A stretch of 64,000 bases of DNA. Source: Takakia lepidozioides. Taxonomy: Eukaryota; Streptophyta; Takakiopsida; Takakiales; Takakiaceae. The position numbers and the translations under genes are program-made. Below the pieces are notes generated by a model. It worked only from the letters and a program-made list of their open reading frames with translations, ran no database searches and was not told where the DNA came from. This document shows positions 36,640-48,104 of this stretch, piece by piece (positions within the stretch are counted from its first letter, which is position 1; the number at the start of each line of letters is the position of its first letter). Location of the stretch: NCBI GenBank assembly GCA_030704615.1, contig CM060733.1, positions 4,464,001-4,528,000 of the forward strand, in the 5' to 3' direction.

Positions 36640-36698
36640 TGATCCTTACATGCTCCAAGTTTGCTCGTAATTGCATCCAGTAAAGCTATCTCAATTGC
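36640..36698 (-). pseudogene. Short coding-like block shared with 23340-23396
   Basis: It encodes IEIALLDAITSKLGACKD on the minus strand, as does the other copy, differing only at synonymous sites. It lies about 120 bases past the GST stop codon. The source gene is unknown. Confidence 0.45.
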
Positions 36699-36815
36699 TC
36701 GTTATTGCGTCAAAGCAAAAGCTATTGCCTCAGTACTGATATATCAAACCAAAACAAAAGTGCACGGAGCAGTCTGAGGAGAATGCATTGGCATCAAAGT
36801 CACAGAAATTGGGCA

Positions 36816-38615
36816 CTAAATGAGAGATTCTAGTGCTTTTGCCACAAGCCCGGCTACCTTCTGCCAGGCAGGACGCGAGGAGAAATCCGCCCACCATGCA
36901 GCCACATGTTTCCTGGAGGTGAGTAAATCCTGTCTTTTGGCAACAGTGAAAAGATAATTGGTGGAGGGCAAGTGGCTGAGATCTGCTAGACTGAAAAAAT
37001 CTCCGGCCAAATACTTGTGTTTGGCAAGCTGTGCCTCATACACATCCAACACCTTACTCAGCTTTTCCATGTTTTCTGCAACAATGGCATCGTCAGCCGG
37101 CTGGCCAGTGAAGACAGATTTGTAGATCAACTGGTACAGAACAACCGACACAATAGGGTCGTAGTTCTGAGCTTCAACTTCTAGCCATTGCTCTACTAGA
37201 GCCTTTTCTTCAGGGGTTGAGCCGTACAGAGCAGTTCCTTGGTCAGCGTACTTCTCATTCACATACCTCATGATAGCGCGGGACTCTGCCAAGCAACAGC
37301 CAAAAGAATGAGAATGAAAGTGACAGTGTTCAACTCCCAAGAAGGTACCGCTAAACCACAAGCAACAGTACTGAACAACACTTGCCAATTGTAATTATAC
37401 TAGGATTAATCAGACGGCGAGAGAACCGCTTGCCAGAAAAATGAACGCTATGTTCCCCAACAGAAATGCTCCTTCAAATACTGGTTAGCATTGAAGGATA
37501 ACTTGCAATCCTGTGAGTCAAATCTGGGGATCTATACTGTAAAAGGCTTCAAGCAGGTTCAAGAAGTACTATGTCAGGATTTTCTATCACTCCACTATGA
37601 AAGTACACACAAAGGAGCCATATCTTGAAACACACACCTTTACAAGTTTCATAAAACATGCTACGAAGCAAAAAGCACTTGCACACAGCCGACTTACCAA
37701 ACAGAGTAAGGTCTCCATCTTGTAGTACAGGGATCTGGCCAAAGGGCTGCACAACCAGAACAACAGGTACCTCAACAACCAGCATATTGCAAAGGTAGAG
37801 AGAACGCTCGAATCTGCCTCCACCACTTTCACATACTTGGGAATCAGACCAATTATCAAATCACGACTTGAACGGTTTTTTCAAACGGTGAGCCTGGCCT
37901 AAGCATCAGGAAGAAAGATTTCCGGTATCAGAAACGACGAAAAAAGTAACTGTTTCTTGGATCAGCCCTGTATAACTCTGCCAGACAGAAGGCAGTAGCC
38001 CTACTGGTGAAGTGTGAAAGTCATAAAGTCTATAGCGTTCTGCTGTTGCTAGTACCGGAGACGTCCTACGACCACTCTTCCTCCATCTGGGAAGAACTCA
38101 GTTCACATTCCAGATAATAATTCCACATAGCAGAGTGCGCCAGAGAGGGTAGTACCAGATTCAGACCGAGCTAGAAATCTTGGAAGAACCACATGTAGGT
38201 AATTAGCGAGTGCAAAGACGGCCACAATGTGATACTTGCGATTCATCCTGGCTAACTTATTAGCTTTGACTTGCACTCTCTACATTTCGTTTTGGCCTCC
38301 CTTTTTACGGCGTGGCCTTAGGACAAAAGGTCAAAATCTACTCTCTGTGCGGGCACATAATTAAGAAACATTATGCCTGAGTTCTGTTCTGACAAAGAGA
38401 AAGGAGACACTAATAATCAGAGAAAGCTCGGAAAGTGTCGCAATTGTGTTGAAAGACACGATACAGACCTGCAGAACCATATACTCGGGCGCTTTATGAG
38501 CTCCAGTCCGCATTTCCACGACCACGAGCTCATACTCGACTTCCTTCTCCAGGAGAGTGACTAGCACCCGAGCAGTGGGAGAGGATGGATATAAGCCATA
38601 GACCTTGACCGTCAT
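36816..38615 (-). CDS. GSTF: Phi-class glutathione S-transferase, 3 exons
   Basis: Exons 38615-38469, 37746-37698 and 37285-36816 keep phase and give 221 aa, the usual phi-class length. The three-exon layout with a 49-base middle exon is as expected. The N-terminal thioredoxin fold has VYGLYPSSPTARVLVTLLE with the likely catalytic Ser11. Then follow KAPEYMVLQ/PFGQIPVLQDGDLTLF and ESRAIMRYVNEKY, the glutathione-binding motif. The helical domain has EEKALVEQWLEVE, YDPIVSVVLYQ, YEAQLAKHKYLAGDFFSLADLSHLP and a C-terminal WWADFSSRPAWQKV. The enzyme conjugates glutathione to electrophiles or reduces peroxides in the cytosol. Part of this gene is duplicated at 24830-25485. Confidence 0.96.
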
Positions 38616-38639
38616 GGTGGCAGCGGGCTATGGCGGGCA

Positions 38640-38665
38640 CAAGGAAGCAAAGCAAAGCAAAGCGG
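38640..38665 (-). promoter_or_regulatory. GST leader with GCTTT repeats
   Basis: Immediately upstream of the GST ATG, the minus strand carries tandem GCTTT pentamers, three here and about five in the orphan copy at 24847-24868. It is probably 5' UTR. Pentamer number is the clearest length difference between the two copies. Confidence 0.5.
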
Positions 38666-39007
38666 GTAAGGACCAACTTGTGAGCGCGCTTCCAGCTCGT
38701 CTCCTGTGGTACATGTACATACGTACATACAAGTGTTGTGCAGATCCCGGTCTACTTCTGACCCCCGGCCACCCGGCGGGTTAGTGTTCCGACCGGAATC
38801 CGCATCATTACCAAAATACACCGGTTCATTACAGAAGTGGACCCCAATCCAGACTTAGCACTTACGTAATTGGACATGGGGTCGTATAACAGCTTCCACC
38901 CAACGTTTCACAGGGTTTGGCCAGAGTTTGCCACATTGCACCACGTGGCAAGTGTTCTTTTTTGGCTAACGTAGCTCTGACAGCGACACCCCAGCAGCCC
39001 CAGTTTC

Positions 39008-39075
39008 GATAATGGCCACCGGTTGACCATGCTCACAGCCCCGCCGCTAGCCGGGTCTGCCCGGTGGCCATTATC
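39008..39075. repeat. Perfect 15-bp inverted repeat, 38-base loop
   Basis: GATAATGGCCACCGG (39008-39022) and its exact complement CCGGTGGCCATTATC (39061-39075). It could form a stem-loop, or be the ends of a small foldback element. Confidence 0.85.
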
Positions 39076-39359
39076 TAGTACCTTACCTACACTTTGAGAG
39101 CCACCGCTCCTTCCTCACTCAAGCTCCTCGCAGGTAATCCTCATCCTCCTATCTCTCTGTTGGTTTTTGTTTGCTTCCTCTAACATGGTGTGCGGTCTTG
39201 ATTTATGAGGCATATTACTATTCTTAAAATATTTAAGATTTGAGATTGATGAGTAAATCTCAAATTCTAACCCATTCTTGTGTCATCATGTATGTCATCT
39301 TGTGTCAGTGTGGTACATATGCGGTTTTCTTGCTGTAGTGATTTATGTGTATCAACCAG

Positions 39360-40260
39360 GGTATTAAATAACTGACCTGCTAGTATTGGCTGTTGTAATA
39401 CGAGGGTTAATAACCAAACCGCCTTCCAGTACCTAGGTCCATACATAGGCTAGTATTCCAGTGAGTGTGGTACTGGTATGTCCATTTTGGCATACCCGAC
39501 TGGTCCTGGTAGGTCCAACTTGGCTGGTGGGTCCAAGGGCCACGGGTAGATTAGGACTGCCTGGTAGTAGGCTGGTATAGGGACTGCCTGGGTAGGTTAT
39601 AGGATGGGTAGGGGTATTTCGAATTTTGAGATACCCTGGTCCTAGGCACGGGTATGAACAAAACTCAAATGACATACTGGGGCAGCATGTACAATGGTAT
39701 GGTTATATTTTTAATGGTTGGTATCTTCTACAATTACATTATGTATTATGGTATTTTTAAGGTTAACTTCATGTTAATTTTATATGTCTTTTATAATTCT
39801 ATCTACACCCCTACTGTTATTTATAAATTTATATTTTTGTACATGGTTATATTATGGTGATCCATGTTGTAGTGGTTGGGATACATGATGCCAACGGCTC
39901 AAATCAATGATGCCAGCCACCGGGAGCCCAAAGCAAAAAAAATGTATCATTACACATACCCATGCTAGCTTGGGTTCATCAATCCTCAATACGGGTCTCA
40001 AGTCGAGTATGAATATAGTTCATACTTAGACTGGTATGGTAGCTAGGTAGGGGGATTAGGTCCAGTGTTCAAAACCCAGGGTCCAGGGTATAGCCGGTGT
40101 ATACAGCCCAAGACATACCCAACTGATATGTTCTATAAATACCCTTACTCATACCAGCGCACATACCCCAGCCGACTGTCATAAACCAATACAACGCTGG
40201 TCAATACCCTACATAGGCTGGTATTAACAAAGAAAATACCCATGCAATACCCATATTATG
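39360..40260. repeat. CTGGTAT / ATACCAG-rich repeat block
   Basis: A long block rich in GGTAT, CTGGTA, ATACC and TACCAG motifs in both orientations, like the block at 12895-13440. A further stretch near 40950-40975 reads GGGCTGGTATTG. No coding potential was recognised. Confidence 0.55.
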
Positions 40261-40447
40261 GGCAAAAACAAGGACGTTAAGGATTTTGCCTGCCTAGTAT
40301 GGCAATTTGGAGGAGGATTAAAAAGTAGAATTCTAAGCCTGTTGCCCCTAGCACATTATGCCATTTGCACTAGCACATTATGAAACATAATATGTTTGAT
40401 TAGGACTTGCAAGCCAATGAGAGGGCGGCAGACGCAATTCTTAACGC

Positions 40448-40551
40448 TATGGAATGGCCCCAACATGCCATTGTGACGGTTTCGGCGGCAGCTTGCACTC
40501 CGGCTCGCCACCACCTTACCCGCCACAATGGCATGTTGGGACCATTCCATA
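40448..40551. repeat. 28-bp inverted repeat, one mismatch (foldback)
   Basis: The arms are 40448-40475 (TATGGAATGGCCCCAACATG..) and 40524-40551 (its complement, one C/T difference), with a 48-base spacer. The structure fits a mini foldback element or a small-RNA hairpin. No flanking target duplication was identified. Confidence 0.8.
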
Positions 40552-42098
40552 CTACTATACACATAGGATAGATATGAAGTTTGGATGGGGTTAGGGCATG
40601 TCCAGCCCCAAGGGCCCGCCACTATTTTTCATTTTCTAGCACATGTCGGTAGGGCAATGTCGACGGATTGCAAGGTGGTTGAGCAGGGGATCAAGGATTT
40701 TTTTGGGTCGGAAGACAATACGATTGATGAAGAGGAAAACCTTATTGCAACTGCTGGCATGTTTGACAGTGAGGCTCGCTTCACTTTGCGTACTAAGATT
40801 TGCAATATTAATATGTAATGCAAAGTCAGAATTTTGCAACAGAATATATACTTTGAGAAATCAAGTATGCTTGGAATACCCATCCACAAATAAAAAATCA
40901 TACTACTATTGAGAACCGGCGGATATTAGAATTAAGTGAATATTTAAATACTATGGAACCGGGCTGGTATTGAAAAATGAGCATGTGCTGGCCTGGTGGA
41001 CAAAGGAGAGACCACACTCATTCCCAGCCAATATCGCATTGCGTTGCTCCTATCTCGGCTCGTGTAGTCTTCGGTGCATCGTGTGTGTTTCAAATACGAC
41101 GAAAGTTTATCCAACAGTCAGCAAAGAGTACTTGGTAGCTGTGGAAAAGGCACGTGAGGGGAACATACAGGATGGCACCTCAATGCTGCTGCCAATTTTG
41201 CGAAATCCCCTACAAGTTTAGCTCGAATTCGCAAGGGCTCATAATTCCATCAGTGCTTCATCGTGGATCCACAATTCGTGAGCAGATATGGAACAGAGAC
41301 TTCGCGAACTCGATTTTGGGTGAGATTTTGCATTCCTTCACAAGCTTTAGATGTTGTCATGAAGTAGTGTAGTGAATCCCAATTCTTCCATTCCTCTCAC
41401 TCTCTTCATTCTAGACTCACAGAAAGGTTTTGGCTGTAACAATTGAAGAAATGCCTGCAGGGCACAAAGCATAAACGTATGGTTGCCACAAAATGCTATG
41501 GGTAATTTCTTATAAGCCTGCGGGGCTTGCAAGCATCGATTAAGAGAAAAGATCCGCTTTGTTCTTCCGTCCCTATGCCATTGCGTAAGTAATATTGCGA
41601 GCGTATAGTCTGTTAATTCCTCCATAGCTTCAAAGCTATAGCATTGATGGTTTCTCCCGTCGAGACGCCCGTTACTTGGAACGACGCCGACTCTTGCGCT
41701 TAAAATCCCTCTAATTTCTTGATCCTGCTTCTGGCTTATGATTGGCTGTAACCACTGTGACTGGATTTTAGATTTAATTTTCTTTAGTGGACTTTCCCTG
41801 CTGGACTGTCCACTAGGATAACACATGTGACAAGAATTTTGTTTTTCTATACTTGCCGTTTGTTCTGTTGCCCCTTTTCTGTATTCATTAATGGGCCCGC
41901 CATTCATCCAATTTGACGCACTGATTAGGTATTTTGACGACCATTCTTGTCCCCTTTCTTGATGACATCCGTTCTTGCACTTCCTTCTCAGCTGTGTGTT
42001 ACGCCTTGACTTCCACGTGTCCCTTTGTAAACTGGCTTTCGTCCTTTCTTCCGCCGGCCATTTCACTGAAGTTATTCTGCATCCACCTGTCACTGATT
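40552..42098. other. No gene assigned; unrecognised 248-codon minus ORF
   Basis: A 78-codon plus ORF (40585-40818) contains an acidic stretch (FFGSEDNTIDEEENLI) but no known motif. On the minus strand 41347-42093 is open for 248 codons, with many Gln, Arg, Ser and Cys residues and no recognised domain. It follows the gypsy integrase remnant on the same strand and could be its 3' part or chance. Confidence 0.3.
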
Positions 42099-42111
42099 CT
42101 ATGGATTGTGT

Positions 42112-42360
42112 AACCCTAGTAGGCTGTGTTGAGCTGGGACAGGCTGTGTCATACTGTGGTACGCTGGGATAGGCTGTGACACGTTGTGGTAGGTTGTGAT
42201 AGGCTGTGTTGCGCCGTGGTAAGCTGTGATAGGCTGTGTCGCGCCTTGATGGGCTGTGATAGGCTGTGTCGCATCGTGATGGGCTGTGATAGGCTGTGTC
42301 GCGCCGTGATGGGCTGTGTCCCGCCTTGATGGGCTGTGATAGGCTGTGTCGCGCTTGTTC
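42112..42360 (+). repeat. GGCTGTGA minisatellite in a gypsy pol tail
   Basis: Repeats of about 36 bases (GGGCTGTGATAGGCTGTGTC, GCGCCGTGAT) give an ATQPITAH.. peptide in the minus-strand frame. Related GGCTGTG arrays occur at 51735-52060 and, reversed, at 53885-54175. Confidence 0.85.
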
Positions 42361-43300
42361 TGCCCGCCCTGGTCATATATGCTCGGCCTAGCGACAAGTG
42401 CTCTATACTCCGTTGGTATCACTGGCGCAGCCCGTGACTGCTTTTGTGTTTCAACATGCAAATTATGTTGTAATGGTTTGTCATGGATACCACTGTACCC
42501 CTTCAACTTATTGGCATTGACTCTTCCTAGCATCTCTTTGTTAATGGTTTGTAACATGGCGGTGTTGTTATCATACATCTTCTGTATGACATAAGGTCAT
42601 TTCCATGGTGATTTAAGCTTAGAAGCTTTAATCTTTCCCTTCTTTTGCAACCAAAGAACCAAATCTCTCGTCTTAAAAGTCTTTAACTTGTCTTCATCAA
42701 ACTGTTCCTTCCTCTTCATCTGAATTCTGGTCATATTATCAGGTGCATCAGCACGTACTTCTTCCACATGGTATAATTCATGTTTCCTGACCTTAATTGA
42801 ATCTTGCAATTCCATTCTCTTTCCCCATTCTGTTCTCATGGTAGGTAACAGGAATTCCACTGGAAGTAAAGCTTCCATACCATAAACTAATTGGAATGGT
42901 GTATACTTAGTGGTGACTTTATATGAAGTCTTGTATGACCACAAAGCTGTCAGCAGCTTTGTATCCCAATCCGTTCTGTTTGCATTGACTATCTTAGCCA
43001 AGATAGTACATAGTATTTTGTTGGTAGCCTTTGCCTGCCCATTACCCTGTGGGTAATATGTTGTACTCTTCCTATGCACAATCATGAACTCTTTAGTCAA
43101 TAATTCAATGGTCTCATTAATGATGTGACTTCCCTGATCACTGATAAATTCCAAGGGACAGCCAAATCGTGTAAGTATCTCATACAGGAACCTTGCTGTG
43201 GACTTGGCTGTGTTGTCCCTCAAAGCTTTAGCTTCCACCCACTTCGTAGTATAATCAGTGGCTGTGAGGTTTACTATTTCATGAGCAGAAACCATGAGCC
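42361..43300 (-). pseudogene. Ty3/gypsy integrase remnant
   Basis: Reading minus: ATDYTTKWVEAKAL (first catalytic Asp region), CPLEFISDQGSHI (second Asp), then YYPQGNGQAKATNKIL, where the third catalytic Glu is Lys. SYKTSYKVTTKYTPFQLVYG and the C-terminal basic region DLVLWLQKKGKIK follow, then KLKSPWK near 42600. After one break the frame goes on through NANKLKGYSG to the minisatellite. RT and RNase H are missing: the coding trace stops near 43290 at a CATGAGC simple repeat (43300-43345). The Glu to Lys change would abolish integrase activity. Confidence 0.85.
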
Positions 43301-43842
43301 ATGAGCCATGAGCCGCATGAGCCGCATGAGCGGTGAGCCGAAGTCTAAGATACGCGGATTTCATGAGCGGACTCTTCCAAATTTGGAAATGCGGCAGATT
43401 AAACAAGTATTAAAATAATAGTTTTTTATTTGACCTTGCCGTTTTTGGACGTTCCAGATCATGTAATGCGGCGAAGATATGTCGTCAGTAACAAGTCCGC
43501 TCATGGTTTTTTAGATCCACTCATGGAAATAAGTGACCGTGCAACGGGAAATCCAGTATACCACTGCAAAAGGATGTCGCATACTGGCCTGTATAGAGTA
43601 TTCCGCGGTTTTACATGCCTTAACATTGGAATGAAGCTGACCCTTTTGCCGCGATTGAACCAATGGAGTCTGCACCAATACAGTCTGCAGTACTTCACAA
43701 TTCTGTCTTCTTCGGGTATTCGGCGAGAAAGGTTTGCAACTGAACTGGGAAATAAGGTGCCGTATTAGGGTTCGCACGTGCGAAATTTCGGAGCGGTTTG
43801 GTGTTGGCGAAGGCCGCCTCTACCAGTACCTACGACGATACT
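43301..43842. other. Junction region left of the transposase
   Basis: A CATGAGCCATGAGCCGC simple repeat (43300-43345) abuts the truncated gypsy integrase. A half palindrome (TTGGAAATGCGGC) lies at 43383-43395. No gene was recognised. The left end of the SWIM-type transposon should lie in this interval. Confidence 0.4.
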
Positions 43843-43864
43843 TGGAAATGCGGCGCCGCATTTC
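43843..43864. repeat. Single copy of the GGAAATGCGG palindrome
   Basis: A perfect palindrome with GGAAATGCGG and CCGCATTTCC arms around a central CG. It is identical to the core of the 48.1-49.6 kb array and lies on the opposite side of the transposase ORF. Confidence 0.9.
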
Positions 43865-43975
43865 CTTGTCGGAGGTCGAATGAGGAAAGCAAGTTTTTGG
43901 AAAGCAGAAAAACATGAACCCTCCAACATACAAAAATACATGCACGTGGAAGCAAGTGAACGATATAGTAATAGC

Positions 43976-46900
43976 TCACTGGTCCCCTGGATCCATATTC
44001 AGAAGAGTGTGAACCTCCTGGGGGCTCAACCCTGGTGCATGTATGAAGTGATGAGTTGTGGAATTACAACGGAGTCTCTTTAGGTACACGTAGTACAAAT
44101 GCTTGCAAGGGCAGTATGATGCCCCCTTGTTCGCCATGATCTGGAAGTCGGTGCAATTGCAGGTGGGTAATTCTGAAATGGTGATGGTGTACACCTCATT
44201 GCGAACAGCTGAGCCCGCCGTGGCCATCTGATACACATGCCCGAATCCTGGTGGGGGCACTTCTGTCGAGCTCTGGATTGTACAGTTCATCCGAAGTGCA
44301 TTCCCCATCCTTGTCTCGTTCACTTTTGAGGGAGGTCGCCGCCTCTTCGGTTTCCCCCAATGGTGTGTAGGATGCTTAGAGCTGTCGTGTCCCATTGTTC
44401 TTGCTCTCACAGGGGTCGGTGGTGGAGGCTGTGGAAGCGGAAATGGTTGTCTGGGGACGTCAGTGCGCTGCACCATCCGAAATCATGCGGCGGTAAGGGC
44501 GTCGGCCTCAACCTGACTCAGATCGCAGCCTGGTTCCACCGGCCACACCGGGGGAGCCTCTGGCATTGTTTGTATGCCGTACTTGGGCTTTCCATACACG
44601 CAAGTCATAATGTCGTGCCTGCAGAACCAGAACTGGGTGGTTGTCGCCTCCGCAAACTTTGCATGGACAAATCTTCCTGTAAAAGTAGGAGCAGGGACAG
44701 CCCCATCTGGATTCCTCCTTATCATCTCTAAACAACGTTGCCGTGTATCCACACGAATTGCGGAACACCTTCCTCGAAACGACGGCCTTTTCCTGAATAT
44801 ATTGGAAAGGGTGGTTTTGCCCGTGTTGGTTGTAACGCCATCTGTGGCCCTACCTTCTGCCCACTGACAGGTGCTGGCACCCTTGCTGGTGCTTTGTGCG
44901 AGCAATTCTCCACTGTGAGGCAGACACAGTCGTCTCCATAATGGCTTGGCCATACTGCATAATAGCGGGCGGAATCTGGGGCAAGGGAGCGGTGGGAATT
45001 TTTTGCACGAAATCCCGGTTGAAGGCGACGGCGATCTGGAATTTCTTGGGCTTCCACTGCTGGAAGACACATTGTGCGGCAACATGACGGGACCTCGAGG
45101 TGCTGTCCGAATGTTCCTGTCGGATCTCCAGGAATCCTCTTCGCACCCGGGTTCCTCTTCAATCCTCCGCCTGACAGGGCGAGTCCGGACGTCCCCCTCT
45201 AGGTGTTCACCTCTGCGGTGCAGAGGCGTCCCTTTGATCTTCTCTCGCAATGCTGTCGCCCATTTCACTGGATTCTTGGACCTCGAAGCTGTTCGTACCA
45301 ACAATTCCTCCCTGTCCGGCCCAAAGCCCCATTGTTTGCCGCTCATGAACTTGTAGTACGTGGCTTGCTGCATGATTGCTCTGTCGATGTCCTCCGTTGT
45401 GGCCGTCACTACGTCCACCAGATGTGCGGCAGAAGACGCTTGCCAGGAGGAGTGGACCGATTCTGCCATATTCGTGTTCGGCATGTCCGTGTCGGAATCC
45501 AAGCACCGCTCCTAGACGGACACAAACAATGGTGAGGGACCAATCGAAATGTCCGTAACAGAAAGACAAATGAACGAAATTGACAGTAAAATGTACTGTC
45601 ATGTACTGTCCCGCATGTACTGTCCGAACTGTCGATACCGAAAATGCCACCACCCCAACCAGCTGTGCAATGCTCCCAGATTGGTTGTCTCCACTGCACC
45701 TGACGTGTTCCACCAAGCCTCGATGATAGCAAACTTAACCTCCGCGTCATCAAATGTGGGTGCATCCTTCCACGCCGTACAAAGGACACGGTGTTCAGCC
45801 TGGAATGAGCTAGCAACAAATTTGGTAGTGTAGTGGGATAAACTCTGCATCCAATGGAATCCACAGGATCTCTCTTTCCCCTCCATTGGAACATTGGGGT
45901 CCTCACCGTACACACGCCGCACCGCTGCCCAATTGGCCTGAGCGTTGTCTGCCATGAATCCCCTGAAATTGGGCTCTGGCAATCCCGCCCTTGCCATCTG
46001 CTCGTTTATGCCCTCCCACAGATGCATCTCGGACTGTGTGTCCTCCCCTTTCATCTCGCAGATTGCAATCGTCATGAGCCTCTTGGAGTGATAGTCATAA
46101 ACATGCGCACCCATAGTCACCCACTGATGGTTTGTAATTCGCTTGATGTGATCAAACATCACCCAAGCATTCGACAAGTTTCCAGTTGTCATGCGAGTGA
46201 CCAAGTCGACTCCACTCCCAGGCCCACACGTCGACATTTTGAAAATGTAACAACGATCGGATTCGCTGCCTTGCCCTGGAAACCTGCTACCTTGGATGTA
46301 GTCATATCCAGTCATTCGTTTCACCTCCAGGATTGAGTACATGTCCGACCCCCTGCCGAACTCCTGCTTGCAAGATACGATGTGATTCTGCACATTTGGA
46401 CTACAAACGTGCGAGACGGACTCCAAGAGGTCACGCATCTCGTCTTCGGTCAAGGGCTCTCGGTCGGAACCATCTTCAGACATGATTTTGCCAAGAGCAA
46501 TCTTGTGGGCTGCCTTCAGCTGAATCTGCTTTGGTCTGGCTCCGGGGCTCAATTTCACCTCCTCTTTTATGATGTCGTGTGCTTCCTGCACAGCCTCACG
46601 CATGTTGCCTCTCGCCAAGGGGTGGCAGTGGACCCCAACGTGTATGCAAGCTCTAGTCAAGTCTGGGAGCAAATGGATAACGTAATATTGCTTGGCTCTG
46701 CACATGGACATGCACGTCGGTGGTTCTTTGCAATGTGCACACTTGAAAGAACCCGCAAGAGCTTGGCTGGAGACAATGAATGGATGATGCGTTGTGCCAG
46801 TCCAATCCGTCTCGTTTCTCCGCCCTCCTTTGGAGAGAAAGTGGAAGCAGGTGGGATTGAGGCACCTCAGCTTCCCCGCACAGAGGACATATTGTACCCG

Positions 46901-47143
46901 AACACCATCAGCAATTTTCGTGCTACTGGTCTTCGTCACACACCAGGGGTGTCCGTCATGCTTTCGATCCATGTCTGTTAACATCCCGGAGGCTTTGTTT
47001 GATGAAGAAACAGGTGGAAACTCGAAGATGACATTGCCATCGACTTCGGGAGGCAGAAACGTTACCTTTCTGACTGGGAATTTGGAGAGCAGCCAGCTCG
47101 AAGCGAGAACCATCGAGGTGATGTTGTCGTAGGAGCTGCACAA
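43976..47143 (-). pseudogene. SWIM-domain MULE-like transposase
   Basis: Three ORFs in one minus-strand frame (47143-45599, 45502-44483, 44476-43976) form one protein of about 1000 aa. The N-terminal part has a Cys/His cluster (LRCLNPTCFHFL, CAHCKEPPTC). The DDE-like core has NHQWVTMGAHVYD, GFMADNAQANWAAVRRVYG and SCGFHWMQSLSHYTTKF, and then LGWWHFRYRQFGQYM. After a gap with GT..TAG borders (about 45520-45610, possibly an intron) come NMAESVHSSWQ and, at the end, a SWIM zinc finger (CNCTDFQIMANKGASYCPCKH). One TGA at 44483 splits the last part. This is the plant MULE/SWIM transposase type. The frame is nearly intact, so the copy is fairly young. Confidence 0.8.
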
Positions 47144-48104
47144 TGGACCGGGTTGGAGTTATGCTCGAGGGCACATGCGTAGCACCTACAGAGACGTCCA
47201 TGCCGGATTTGAACGACCGTGTGGAGGACATGGGTACCTCAATGCAATCATCTTCCTCGTCGGAAATGTCGAATACGTCCACACGAGAAGCTATGGAGGG
47301 TCTTGACGGTCCAGGTCAGGAATGATTATCGTTGCATATCTCTCTGTTGGCAGTGGCCGCCTCTCGGTTTCCGAACTCCTTTGTGGATGGTGTGGGCAAC
47401 GACTGATTCGGAAAGGGAATGGGCATTCCCACAGCTCGGTACAGGATGGTGTCTGATGGGGGAACGTGCCATTCGATTCCGCAACCTCCGTCGTTACCTA
47501 GCACGACAATGGTCTCGTCAACCTGTCCAGGAACATCCTTCCTTTCTTCTTCCAAATAAACTGTGCCCGGTTTGAGCTTGAATTTGGAACAAAGGTAAGT
47601 TTCAGTCACTCTGCAAAGTCCTCCCTCGTTTGGGATCCAGGCTCTCCCAAGTTGCGGAGGACAGCAAACTATATCGTAGGAATTCGGAGCCATAGAACAC
47701 CGCACGAAGTTGGCAAGTGCGAGGTTCAGTATAGCGACAAACCAAGGCTCACAGGCACCATGCGGAGTCCATCGACGATTGGAAGTCGCACATTGAAGTG
47801 GAAAGTATTGTTTCAAGCTACATGCATGAAGGTGGGAGGTTTGATTCCATAGCCAGTAAGTATGACAATGATGGCCGATTCGGCGACGAAATAACATCTC
47901 CTGACAGTTTCTCCTGAGGGTGGATCCAGCAGTATTCTCAGTGCAGACAGGAACGTTCGCACTGACAAGTGCCAGTACTGTTAGTTAAAACGGTCAGACA
48001 ACCAAGTTGTGCTCATCAAGACTGGCTGCAATTGTGTTGTTTCGGAACAATGCAACCCATTCAGGTTCCAGATTTCCCGTCCCGAGTGATTCTTTCGATT
48101 GCGA
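47144..48104 (-). other. 5' flank of the transposase; unassigned ORFs
   Basis: Minus-strand ORFs at 47282-46956 (acidic VFDISDEEDDCIEVP) and 47897-47316 (KLKPGTVYLEEERKDVPGQ) could be upstream exons of the transposase. I cannot prove a join. No known domain was recognised. Confidence 0.35.
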
